Shown in pieces: positions 1-8,400 of a DNA stretch of 35,847 bases. The stretch's first letter is position 1, and each line of letters starts with the position of its first letter. The notes beneath the pieces are model-generated. The model was not told where the DNA came from. It worked only from the letters and a program-made list of their open reading frames with translations, and made no database searches. This DNA comes from an uncultured Clostridia bacterium (GTDB taxonomy: Bacteria; Bacillota; Clostridia; UBA1381), in the NCBI GenBank assembly GCA_944390495.1, contig CALXQE010000072.1, positions 1 to 35,847 of the forward strand, written 5' to 3'. A program made the translations under genes and the position numbers.

Positions 1-76
1 GGCGGAATAGGCAGACGCGCACGTTTGAGGGGCGTGTGGTTTAACCGTGCCGGTTCAAGTCCGGTCCCTCGCACCA
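1..76 (+). tRNA. tRNA-Leu(GAG), 5' end cut by window start
   Basis: The window begins inside the D-arm region of a leucine tRNA. The anticodon stem CACGT/GCGTG encloses the seven-base loop TTGAGGG, which gives anticodon GAG (reads CUC/CUU). A long variable arm typical of class II tRNAs follows, then a T-arm with GGTTCAAGTCC, the acceptor 3' strand CCCTCGC, discriminator A and an encoded CCA at 74-76. The missing 5' acceptor strand lies just before the window. Confidence 0.93.
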
Positions 77-154
77 ATATTCTTTATTAGTAATATATAT
101 TCTAACATATTTGATAATATTTATCAATATCTTTTAAAAAAATAAAAAAAGGTA

Positions 155-183
155 TTGACAAATAAGAAAATATATGGTATTAT
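155..183 (+). promoter_or_regulatory. Sigma-A promoter of tRNA-Gln
   Basis: A perfect -35 TTGACA (155-160) and a -10 TATTAT (178-183) are separated by exactly 17 bases. Transcription would start near 190, about 14 bases before the mature tRNA-Gln 5' end, so the tRNA has its own promoter rather than depending on the tRNA-Leu gene. Confidence 0.8.
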
Positions 184-203
184 ATATTTTGTTGGTAAGA
201 TAT

Positions 204-277
204 TGCGGAATTGTGTAAGGGTAGCACTAGTGACTCTGACTCACTCTGTTCGGGTTCGAATCCTGATTCCGCAGCCA
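204..277 (+). tRNA. tRNA-Gln(CTG)
   Basis: Complete 74-base cloverleaf. The acceptor stem is TGCGGAA/TTCCGCA, the D-stem GTGT/GCAC, and the anticodon stem AGTGA/TCACT encloses loop CTCTGAC with anticodon CTG (reads CAG). The T-loop is TTCGAAT, the discriminator is G, and CCA is encoded. Own promoter upstream and intrinsic terminator directly downstream. Confidence 0.95.
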
Positions 278-304
278 AAAGCTGGTTTTTATACCAGCTT
301 TTTT
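278..304 (+). terminator. Intrinsic terminator of tRNA-Gln
   Basis: The stem AAAGCTGGT / ACCAGCTTT has a short TTTTAT loop and runs into a T-tract (299-304), starting immediately after the encoded CCA. This is a standard rho-independent terminator for the tRNA transcript. Confidence 0.9.
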
Positions 305-327
305 GTTTGCAAATTTTAAGTGCATAA

Positions 328-436
328 ATAAAAATGCTTCTATGTATTGAGAAATATTATTTATGATGTAATGATGTAGGGGATACCTCATACTATAATC
401 ATAAATAGTAATTTTTCTACATAAAAGCATTTTTAT
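328..436. repeat. 109-nt long imperfect inverted repeat (hairpin element)
   Basis: Outer arms 330-346 and 418-434 match over 17 bases with one mismatch (AAAAATGCTT-C-TATGTA against its complement) and extend by AT on both sides. Nested inside is a second pair, ATTTATGAT / ATCATAAAT. The whole segment can fold into one long, nearly continuous hairpin with a small apical loop. On the minus strand the descending arm ends TTTTTATTTATG, so it could terminate transcription of the NifX-like gene that stops at 446. It could alternatively be a MITE-like element or structured RNA; no clear target-site duplication is visible. Confidence 0.6.
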
Positions 437-445
437 ATGTGTAGA

Positions 446-847
446 TTAATGATTTTCGCAATTACCGTGACCGCAGCCGTGTTCACCGCAATTATGTCCG
501 TGAGAGCCGTGGTCGTGGTGAGAACAATGTACATTGGGATTAAATATCAGTGTATTATTCATCAGTGCATTTACTGCATCGTCAGCATTTCCGCTTACAC
601 CGCCATATAATTTAATATCTGCTTGATTAAGGGCATTTATTGCACCTGTACCAATACCGCCGCAGATAAGTGTATCCACACCGTTAGCTTGAAGAAACCC
701 GGCTAAAGCACCATGTCCGCTGCCCATTGTGTCAATTACAACAGATTCTGTAATAGTATTGTTTTCTACGTTATAAATCTTAAACTGTGAAGTGTGACCA
801 AAATGTTGGTAAATTTGTCCGTTTTCGTATGTAACTGCAATTTTCAT
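446..847 (-). CDS. NifX/NifB-family dinitrogenase cofactor-type protein with His/Cys-rich tail
   Basis: This 133-aa protein has the fold signature of the NifX/NafY/NifB C-terminal family. Residues 1-105 include the MKIAVTYENG start, HFGH near residue 16, and the glycine-rich ICGGIGTGA stretch around 61-69. Family members bind iron-sulfur or FeMo-cofactor-type clusters; in organisms without nitrogenase their job is undefined. The last 26 residues (from Cys108) hold eight His and four Cys, which suggests a metal-binding tail. The ATG overlaps the stop of the DUF134 gene by one base (TAATG), with SD AGAGGAG inside that gene's end, so the two are translationally coupled. No other nif gene is in the window. 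Family assignment is good; the exact role is unknown. Confidence 0.85.
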   Translation of the reverse strand: MKIAVTYENGQIYQHFGHTSQFKIYNVENNTITESVVIDTMGSGHGALAGFLQANGVDTLICGGIGTGAINALNQADIKLYGGVSGNADDAVNALMNNTLIFNPNVHCSHHDHGSHGHNCGEHGCGHGNCENH

Positions 848-1203
848 TATATATCTCCTCTTTCATTTTGTTTGTGTTTATGACATCTGCGGCAGTGACA
901 TTGATTTTGTGAATCATCACAAAGTCTGTAATTGCCGCCTTCAATTTTGAGGCGAACACCATCAACAAGGGATACAGATATTTTTTTTCTTGCATTATTG
1001 TAAAGCTGCTGAACTGTTGTCCTTGCTATTCCCATATATACGCTGCATTGTTCCTGCGTAAAATTCTCATAATCAATAAGTCTAATCGTTTCATATTCTT
1101 CGACGCTCATTATAATTACATCTTGGAGATTTGGATTTTCCGGACCAAATACGTCATTTTTAGGTAAACGGCATACTTTGCGACATTTAACGGGTCTTGG
1201 CAT
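847..1203 (-). CDS. UPF0251/DUF134 family DNA-binding protein
   Basis: A 118-aa protein starting MPRPVKCRKVCRLP, the hallmark N-terminus of the UPF0251 (DUF134) family. Residues about 33-77 form a sigma-70 region-4-like helix-turn-helix (SVEEYETIRLIDYENFTQEQ through TTVQQLYNNARK). Near the C-terminus is a CHCRRCH cluster that could bind metal or an Fe-S centre. Start choice: an upstream in-frame GTG (1212) lies inside the SD AGGAGG (1212-1217), whereas the ATG at 1203 sits 8 bases after it. The gene is first in a two-gene operon with the NifX-like protein, behind a promoter carrying two palindromes. I infer it is an autoregulatory, possibly metal- or redox-responsive, transcription factor; this is not proven for the family. 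Confidence 0.88.
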   Translation of the reverse strand: MPRPVKCRKVCRLPKNDVFGPENPNLQDVIIMSVEEYETIRLIDYENFTQEQCSVYMGIARTTVQQLYNNARKKISVSLVDGVRLKIEGGNYRLCDDSQNQCHCRRCHKHKQNERGDI

Positions 1204-1225
1204 TAAGTTCACCTCCTGGCATTTA

Positions 1226-1237
1226 TGACATATGTCA
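1226..1237. promoter_or_regulatory. Palindromic operator 1 (downstream copy)
   Basis: Perfect 12-bp palindrome TGACATATGTCA (14 bp if the flanking A/T are counted), lying downstream of the -10 box, between promoter and SD. Identical to the copy at 1265-1276, with a centre-to-centre distance of 39 bp. Likely a repressor site; the DUF134 protein encoded next to it is the obvious candidate. Confidence 0.65.
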
Positions 1238-1248
1238 TTTATGAGTTT

Positions 1249-1277
1249 ATTATACTACTGTTTATGACATATGTCAA
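1249..1277 (-). promoter_or_regulatory. Sigma-A promoter of the DUF134-NifX operon
   Basis: On the minus strand -35 TTGACA (1277-1272) and -10 TATAAT (1254-1249) are both perfect and 17 bases apart. Five of the six -35 bases belong to the upstream palindrome, so a protein bound there would block RNA polymerase directly. Confidence 0.85.
1265..1276. promoter_or_regulatory. Palindromic operator 2 (overlaps -35)
   Basis: Second perfect copy of TGACATATGTCA, coincident with the -35 hexamer of the DUF134-NifX promoter. Two identical sites bracketing the promoter suggest repression by blocking or by a bridged dimer pair. Confidence 0.65.
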
Positions 1278-1302
1278 GAATGAAGTTAAGATATATTAAT
1301 AT

Positions 1303-4300
1303 TTAATCGAACAGTGAAACTTGATCTGCATCGGGTAATTCGTCAAAGCAACCGTTTTCTTCAAGAATATTAAGAGGGTTTTTACCTATTCCTGTGCGGA
1401 GCCTTAAATCTTCCACATTATGAAATTCGCCGTTCTTTCGCTCTTTTGTTATGCTGATAGCATCGTTTTCACTAAGACCGGGAAGGGCACTGAGAGGCGG
1501 CAAAATACCGTCTTCAGTTTGTAAAAAGTTAGTGGCATGAGATTTGTAAAGATCAACAGGCACGAAGTTTATACCTCGTGAATACATTTCGATACATATT
1601 TCAAGTATAGGTATAAGGTTTTCCTCTTTAGGTGAGGCTGTGCCGTCTTTTTTCTTGTCCATAACTTCTTTTAGTGCAAGGCGTGCTTTTTCTTCACCCT
1701 GTGCCATTATTGATGCGTCAAAATCATCGGCACGTACTGAAAAGTACGTTATATAGAATGCTTCAGGGTAATGTACCTTAAAGTACGCTATTCTAAACGC
1801 TGACATTACATAGGCAACAGCATGAGCCTTGGGGAACATGTATTTAATTTTTTTACAGGAATCAATGTACCAGTCAGGTACATTATTATCACGCATTTCC
1901 TGTTCATATTCCGGTGTAAGTCCCTTACCTTTACGCACCATTTCCATTATCTTAAATGAGTGTTCTTCTTCAACGCCGCAGGCTATAAGATAAATCATAA
2001 TATCATCACGGGCACAAATAGAATGTGAAAGATCACATTTACCTTCACGAATAAGTTCCTGTGCATTGCCAAGCCATACGTCAGTACCGTGGGATAAACC
2101 TGAAATTCTTGCAAGCTCCGAGAAGGTTGTAGGTTTGGTATCCTCAAGCATTTGACGTACAAATTTCGTACCAAACTCCGGTATGCCGTAGGTACCGAGT
2201 TTTGTACCTATATCTTTACCCGGTAATAGCTTTAATGCTTTGTTTGATGTAAATAAACTCATTGTTTCGGGGTCGCCAATAGGAATGTCCTTAGCTTTTA
2301 TGCCTGTTATGTCCTCGAGCATGCGTATAACGGTAGGGTCATCGTGACCAAGTTCGTCAAGTTTTAAAAGGTTTTGGTCAATCTTGTGATAATCAAAGTG
2401 TGTTGTAATTATATCGGAGTTAGGGTCATCAGCAGGGTGCTGTACAGGACAAAATTCATGTATATCATTTTCAAATGGTACAACTATAATACCGCCAGGG
2501 TGTTGACCGGAAGTGCGTTTAACACCTTCACAGCCCTTTGCAAGTCTGTTCATTTCGGCGTTACGCATTTTAATGCCTCTTTCTTCACAGTATTTTTTTA
2601 CATATCCAAATGCTTTTTTTTCTGCAACTGTACCTATTGTACCGGCTCTGAACACCTTTCCCTGACCGAAATATGTTTCGGTATATTTATGGATAACGGG
2701 CTGATAAACACCGGAGAAATTAAGGTCTATATCTGGTTCTTTGTCACCTTTAAAACCGAGGAATGTTTCAAAAGGAATATCGTGTCCATCTTTTTTGTAC
2801 TGAGTACCGCATTTAGGACACACTTTATCGGGAAGGTCACATCCCGAAAGACCGATTTCAGATTCAATAAATTCAACATTTTTACATTTAGGGCATACAT
2901 AATGGCCTTGCAGTGAATTTACCTCTGTAATATCCGACAAAAACGCCACAAAAGATGAACCTACCGAACCTCTTGAACCAACAAGATAACCGTCAGAAAG
3001 GGATTTTCTAACAAGTTCCTGGGCTATTTTATACATAACGGAAAATCCGTAGGTAGTAATAGAGTAAAGTTCCTTATCAAGTCTGTCTTTAACAATCTGG
3101 GGTAGGGGATCGCCGTATATTTCTTTAGCACGATTCATTGAGTCGTTTACTATGTCTTCCTTTGCTCCCGGAATTACAGGAGGGCACTTCTTTTTAGGTA
3201 TAGGCCGTACGTTTCCAATCATATCAGCAATAAGATTTGTGTTTGTGATAACAACTTCCTCTGCTTTCTCTTTGCCTAAATACTCAAATTCCTTGAGCAT
3301 TTCATCTGTTGTACGGAAATATAGAGGTGCTTGATTATCAGCATCAGAGAAACCCTTTGAGTTCATAAGAATTTTTCTGTAATCAGCACCCTCCATGTCC
3401 ATAAAATGTACGTCACAGGTAGCCACTACTGGTTTATTATACTTTTCTCCTAAGGATACAATTCTTCTGTTAAGATTTTTTAAATCCTCGCCGTTATTTA
3501 CCATTGGATGACGTGGGTCGGTTTTCATATAAGCATTATTACCGATGGGCTGAATTTCGAGGTAATCATAAAATTCAACTATATCCTTTAGCTGTTCATC
3601 ACTGCATCCGTCAATTATAGCTCTGAAAACTTCACCGGCTTCGCAGGCAGAACCTAAAATAAGTCCTTCACGTTTCTCCATAAGCAGACTTTTCGGTATT
3701 CTTGGAGTTCTAAAGAAATAGTTAAGATGTGATTGTGATACAAGCTCATATATATTTCTCAGACCTGTTTGGTTTTTTGCAAGTATAATTATGTGATATG
3801 CTCTGTTTTTCTTTGCACTGCTGCGTATATCAAACACATCATTAAATGTATTAAGATGTATTTTATCTTCCGATTTAAGCTGTTCAAGCATTTTTACAAA
3901 AACATCTGCCGTTGCCTTTGCATCATCAACTGCCCTGTGGTGATTTTCCAATATAACATGAAGATGCTTTGTAAGAGTATCAAGCCTGAAATTAGGTAAG
4001 TTTGGATACATACAGCGTGCAAGTATAAGAGTATCAAGGTAGCAAAAGTCAAAATTAATGTCATAACGCTGTGCAGCTTTTTTTATAAAGCCAATATCAA
4101 AGGAGGCATTATGAGCGACAAGAACACAACCTTTGCAAAACTCAAAAAAGTCACCTAAAATTTCGTTTATTTTAGGGGCATCCTTTACCATATCATCTGT
4201 AATGTTAGTAAGTTCAACAATTTTTGGGGGAATTGGTTTTCCGGGATTTACAAATGTAGACCACTTATCTACAATTTCACCGTTTACCACTTTAACAGCA

Positions 4301-5346
4301 CCGATTTCTGTTATTTCTTCTGTTTCGTTACTTAGACCTGTTGTTTCTATATCAAATACAACGAAAGGTGAATCAACAGTCTGTTCATGGGGGTTATAAA
4401 CAATTAACTGACTGTCGTCAACCAAATAACCTTCAACACCATAAATAACTTTAATTTTTTCGTTAAAATCAGAGGCTTTCATAGCGTCAGGGAATGACTG
4501 AACAACACCGTGGTCGGTAACAGCTATTGCCTTATGGCCCCAGTAAACAGCTCTGTTTATTAAATCCTGTACAGATGAAACGGCGTCCATAGCTGACATC
4601 TGAGTATGAAGATGTAATTCAACACGTTTATTTTCTGATTTATCTTGCCTTACAGGTGGTTTTTCTATTTGAGCAATGTCATTTATCATTATAATAGTTT
4701 CGCCGGCGTATTGGTCAAATTGTGCTTTGCCTCGTGCGACTACGTATATACCGCCTCCTTTAACACCTTTTTTCAGTGTGCCGAAAAGTTTTGAAAAGGG
4801 TGCATCATCTTCTGTTTTATTTACGAACATTTTAGCTGTTATTGAGTCTTTGTTGTCTGTAATGTCCATAGAAATAAGATGAAATACTTTTCCTGTCTTT
4901 TTTGAAGTGATTTCTCTTTCGTCTACCAAAAAAACTTTACCTGAAATCGTGACACGTCCGGAATTGTCGTTAATGCTGTGGATTGAAATTATATCGTCTT
5001 TTATAGGTCTGCCGTACAGCATTTCAGTTACATTTGCTTTACCGGTAATTTTAGGACCTGAATAACCTGCCAATTCATCTACGGTCTGTCCGGGTTCAAG
5101 TTCGTAAATCATTACGTTGTTTTCGGGTGTGTTTTTTTTCTTGTCTATATTAACAATTACCTCAGATAATCTGCATGCTGATTTTACTTGATTTTCTATT
5201 TTGGTAATCTGAAATAATGATACTTCATTACCGAGAATAATTTTCAGTTTTCTCCTGTTTTTTGAAACACTTATTTTTTCGATTTCTATATCTTTTATAT
5301 CCTCGTCTGTTATTTGAGGAAATACGACACCGATTCTTGGTCTCAT
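1303..5346 (-). CDS. polC: DNA polymerase III alpha subunit, PolC type
   Basis: Replicative DNA polymerase of low-GC Gram-positives, 1347 aa. Order of domains: short N-terminal region (1-110), OB-fold (about 130-225), first half of the PHP domain from RVELHLHT at 241, an inserted DnaQ-type 3'-5' exonuclease (about 327-495; FDIETTGL holds catalytic Asp332 and Glu334, HNASFD and HHRAVDDA complete the site), second PHP half, then palm, fingers and C-terminal domains. The polymerase region has paired CPKC zinc ligands, GSRGSVGSS and the palm motif DKEPDIDLNFSG. It ends in DQVSLFD, a typical beta-clamp-binding tail. It is about 90 residues shorter at the N-terminus than the 1437-aa Bacillus subtilis enzyme. 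The ATG at 5346 has SD AAAGGTG 7 bases upstream; purL lies only 62 bases further upstream, with a hairpin between. Confidence 0.98.
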   Translation of the reverse strand: MRPRIGVVFPQITDEDIKDIEIEKISVSKNRRKLKIILGNEVSLFQITKIENQVKSACRLSEVIVNIDKKKNTPENNVMIYELEPGQTVDELAGYSGPKITGKANVTEMLYGRPIKDDIISIHSINDNSGRVTISGKVFLVDEREITSKKTGKVFHLISMDITDNKDSITAKMFVNKTEDDAPFSKLFGTLKKGVKGGGIYVVARGKAQFDQYAGETIIMINDIAQIEKPPVRQDKSENKRVELHLHTQMSAMDAVSSVQDLINRAVYWGHKAIAVTDHGVVQSFPDAMKASDFNEKIKVIYGVEGYLVDDSQLIVYNPHEQTVDSPFVVFDIETTGLSNETEEITEIGAVKVVNGEIVDKWSTFVNPGKPIPPKIVELTNITDDMVKDAPKINEILGDFFEFCKGCVLVAHNASFDIGFIKKAAQRYDINFDFCYLDTLILARCMYPNLPNFRLDTLTKHLHVILENHHRAVDDAKATADVFVKMLEQLKSEDKIHLNTFNDVFDIRSSAKKNRAYHIIILAKNQTGLRNIYELVSQSHLNYFFRTPRIPKSLLMEKREGLILGSACEAGEVFRAIIDGCSDEQLKDIVEFYDYLEIQPIGNNAYMKTDPRHPMVNNGEDLKNLNRRIVSLGEKYNKPVVATCDVHFMDMEGADYRKILMNSKGFSDADNQAPLYFRTTDEMLKEFEYLGKEKAEEVVITNTNLIADMIGNVRPIPKKKCPPVIPGAKEDIVNDSMNRAKEIYGDPLPQIVKDRLDKELYSITTYGFSVMYKIAQELVRKSLSDGYLVGSRGSVGSSFVAFLSDITEVNSLQGHYVCPKCKNVEFIESEIGLSGCDLPDKVCPKCGTQYKKDGHDIPFETFLGFKGDKEPDIDLNFSGVYQPVIHKYTETYFGQGKVFRAGTIGTVAEKKAFGYVKKYCEERGIKMRNAEMNRLAKGCEGVKRTSGQHPGGIIVVPFENDIHEFCPVQHPADDPNSDIITTHFDYHKIDQNLLKLDELGHDDPTVIRMLEDITGIKAKDIPIGDPETMSLFTSNKALKLLPGKDIGTKLGTYGIPEFGTKFVRQMLEDTKPTTFSELARISGLSHGTDVWLGNAQELIREGKCDLSHSICARDDIMIYLIACGVEEEHSFKIMEMVRKGKGLTPEYEQEMRDNNVPDWYIDSCKKIKYMFPKAHAVAYVMSAFRIAYFKVHYPEAFYITYFSVRADDFDASIMAQGEEKARLALKEVMDKKKDGTASPKEENLIPILEICIEMYSRGINFVPVDLYKSHATNFLQTEDGILPPLSALPGLSENDAISITKERKNGEFHNVEDLRLRTGIGKNPLNILEENGCFDELPDADQVSLFD

Positions 5347-5370
5347 AAAATAACACCTTTCTCTATTTTA

Positions 5371-5402
5371 AAACAGGCTGCACACTATGTTGCAGCCTGT
5401 TT
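5371..5402. terminator. Hairpin between purL and polC
   Basis: Perfect 12-bp stem AAACAGGCTGCA / TGCAGCCTGTTT with an 8-base loop, 6 bases past the purL stop. On the minus strand it is followed only by TTTT then TAAAATAG, so the U-tract is short; it may act as a partial terminator or processing site before polC. No clear separate polC promoter is visible, which would fit read-through from purL. Confidence 0.65.
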
Positions 5403-5408
5403 GGTTTG

Positions 5409-8400
5409 TTATTTAAAGTATTTAACTCCGGCTTCAAATAGTTTTTGGTCTTTGACGCCAGGAACATTAAATGCTACATTGTTTCCTATACGCTCACTGT
5501 GTCCCATTTTACCGAGAACTCTGCCGTCAGGGCTTGTTATACCTTCGATAGCGGAAACAGAACCGTTAGGATTCCAATCTATATCGTAAGTAGCTTTGTT
5601 TTCAAGGTTAACATACTGTGTTGCAATCTGACCGTTCTTTGCAAGCTTAGCAATTTGCTCTTTAGAAGCAATAAAACGACCTTCTCCGTGTGATAGAGCT
5701 ATTGTATGAACATCGCCTGTATTTACATTTGAAAGCCATGGTGACTTGTTTGAAGCGATTCTTGTTCTTGCCATACATGAAACGTGTCTGCCTATTGTGT
5801 TAAATGTTAGAGTTGGAGAATTATCGTCTAAATCTCTTATTTCGCCGTATGGTACAAGTCCAAGTTTTATAAGTGCCTGGAAACCGTTACATATACCAAG
5901 CATCAAACCATCACGGTTTTTAAGCATATTCATAACAGCATCTTTAACAAGTGGATTTCTAAATGCTGTTGCGATAAACTTACCTGAACCTTCAGGTTCG
6001 TCACCTCCTGAGAAACCACCCGGAATCATAACAATTTGAGAATTATTAATGCGTTTTTCCATTTCTCTCATTGAGTAAGCAACATCATCGCCTGTAAGGT
6101 TTCTTATAACAAATACATCTGCTACACCGCCTGCATTTTCAAAAGCTTTAGCAGTGTCGTATTCGCAGTTTGTACCTGGGAATACAGGGATAAATATTCT
6201 TGGTTTTGCGAATTTTTCGGTAGCAACAGTAATATTTCTCTTATCATAGCTGTAAGTTTCGGGTTCTTCAGTGAAATTACCTGCCTTTGTAGGGAATACC
6301 TTTTCAAGTGGTGCTTTCCATTGACTAACTGCTTCATCAAGAGAAATTTCAACTCCTGAAACTTTGAAAGAATTTCCGCCTGTTACACCTATTGTAACAG
6401 CACCGTCAATATCGTCTTCAACTTCAAGAACTATAGAACCAAATGGTGCATAGAACAGCATATCATTAGTAACTGATGCGTCAAATTCAACACCAATCAT
6501 ATTACCAAATGCCATTTTTGAAATTGTTTCAACAAGACCAAAGCCCTTTACAACGCTTGATGAAAGAACTTTTCCGTCCGAAATAAGCTGATGAACTTTG
6601 TCATACATCTTCTTAAGCTCGTCAAATTTAGGTAAGTCGTTTTCATCACGTTCTACTGTGAACATAACAAGTTTTGAACCTGACTTTTTAATTTCCTGTG
6701 AAATAACTTTGTCCGCCTTTACAGGTGCAACAGCAAAAGATGTAAGGGTAGGGGGAACATCTAAGTCGTTAAAGCTTCCGCTCATTGAGTCCTTACCGCC
6801 GATTGCAGCAATTCCAAGCTCAAGCTGTGTCTTATATGCACCAAGAAGTGAAGCGAAAGGTTTACCCCAACGTTTTGGATCATTACCAAGTCTTTCAAAA
6901 TATTCCTGGAATGTTAGGTAAATCTTTTTATAATCTGCTCCCAAAGCTACTGCCTTAGAAACTGATTCTATTATTGCGTAAGTAGAACCGTGATACTGGC
7001 TCCAGCTTGATAAATCAGGATTGTAGCCGAATGTCATAACTGTTGCAGTGTTTGTTTCGCCGCCAAGTACAGGTACTTTACAAGCCATACCTTCAGAAGG
7101 TGTAAGCTGGTATTTACCACCGAATGGCATAAGAACTGTATTTGCACCGATTGTGCTGTCAAACTTTTCGCAAAGACCTTTTTGTGAGCATACATTAAGG
7201 TTTGAAAGTGTTTCCATCCACTTAGTCTTTACATTTGAAACAGATTCTCTGTTAAAGAAGTTTTTATTTTCATCAGGAAGTACAACTTCAATGTCAGTAT
7301 TTTTTGTAGCACCGTTTGTATTAAGAAAATCTCTTGAAATATCACAAATTGTCTTACCTCTCCAGTTCATAACAAGTCTGTTTTCATCAGTAACAACAGC
7401 AACTTTTGTTGCTTCAAGGTTTTCTTCATTTGAATATTCAATAAACTTATCAGCGTCTTCGCTTCTTACAACAACAGCCATTCTTTCTTGAGATTCGCTG
7501 ATTGCAAGTTCAGTACCGTCAAGACCTTCGTATTTTTTTGGAACACTGTCAAGGTCGATTACAAGACCGTCTGCAAGCTCACCGATAGCAACACTTACAC
7601 CGCCTGCACCAAAGTCATTACAACGTTTGATAAGAGTTGTAACTTTTTCATTTCTGAAAAGTCTTTGAATTTTTCTTTCAACAGGTGGATTACCCTTTTG
7701 AACTTCACTTCCGCATGTCACAACGCTTTCTTCAGTGTGAGCCTTTGAAGAACCTGTTGCACCGCCTATACCGTCACGTCCTGTTCTTCCGCCAAGCAGG
7801 ATAATTACATCGCCCTTTGAAGGTACTTCACGAATTACATTCTTTTTAGGAGCTGCACCGATAACGGCACCGATTTCCATTCTTTTTGCAACATAGCCTT
7901 CGTGGTAGATTTCCTGAACTTGACCTGTTGCAAGACCTATTTGGTTTCCGTATGAGCTGTAACCGGCAGATGCACCTGTTGTAATCTTTCTCTGCATTAG
8001 TTTACCGGCATGAGTGTCTTTAAGTGAAACACGTGGGTCACCGCTGCCTGTTACACGCATTGCTTGGTAAACGTAGCTTCTTCCTGAAAGCGGGTCACGA
8101 ATAGCACCGCCAAGACAGGTTGCAGCACCGCCGAACGGTTCTATTTCAGTTGGGTGATTGTGTGTTTCGTTTTTGAACATGATAAGCCATGGTTCATCTT
8201 TACCGTTAACGTCAACATCTACAACAATAGAACAAGCGTTAATTTCTTCAGATTCGTCTATTTCTTTTAAAAGTCCCTTTTTCTTCAATTGCTTTACAAT
8301 AATAGTAGCCATATTCATAAGGCATGTATCTCTGTCAGGAGCATACAAATCCTTTTTTGCACTCTTGTATTCTTCGTATGCATCTTTGATAACATCAGCA

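Noticed and set aside
227..430. 67-aa minus-strand frame over tRNA-Gln and the hairpin
   Set aside because: It covers the tRNA gene, its terminator and the inverted repeat; the protein has no coherent features.
1204..1212. GTG start of the DUF134 gene at 1212
   Set aside because: The GTG overlaps the SD sequence; the family always begins MPRP, which corresponds to the ATG at 1203.
2374..2916. 180-aa plus-strand open frame inside polC
   Set aside because: Lies wholly in the conserved PolC coding region, with Phe/Cys-rich low-complexity composition typical of antisense shadow frames and no SD.
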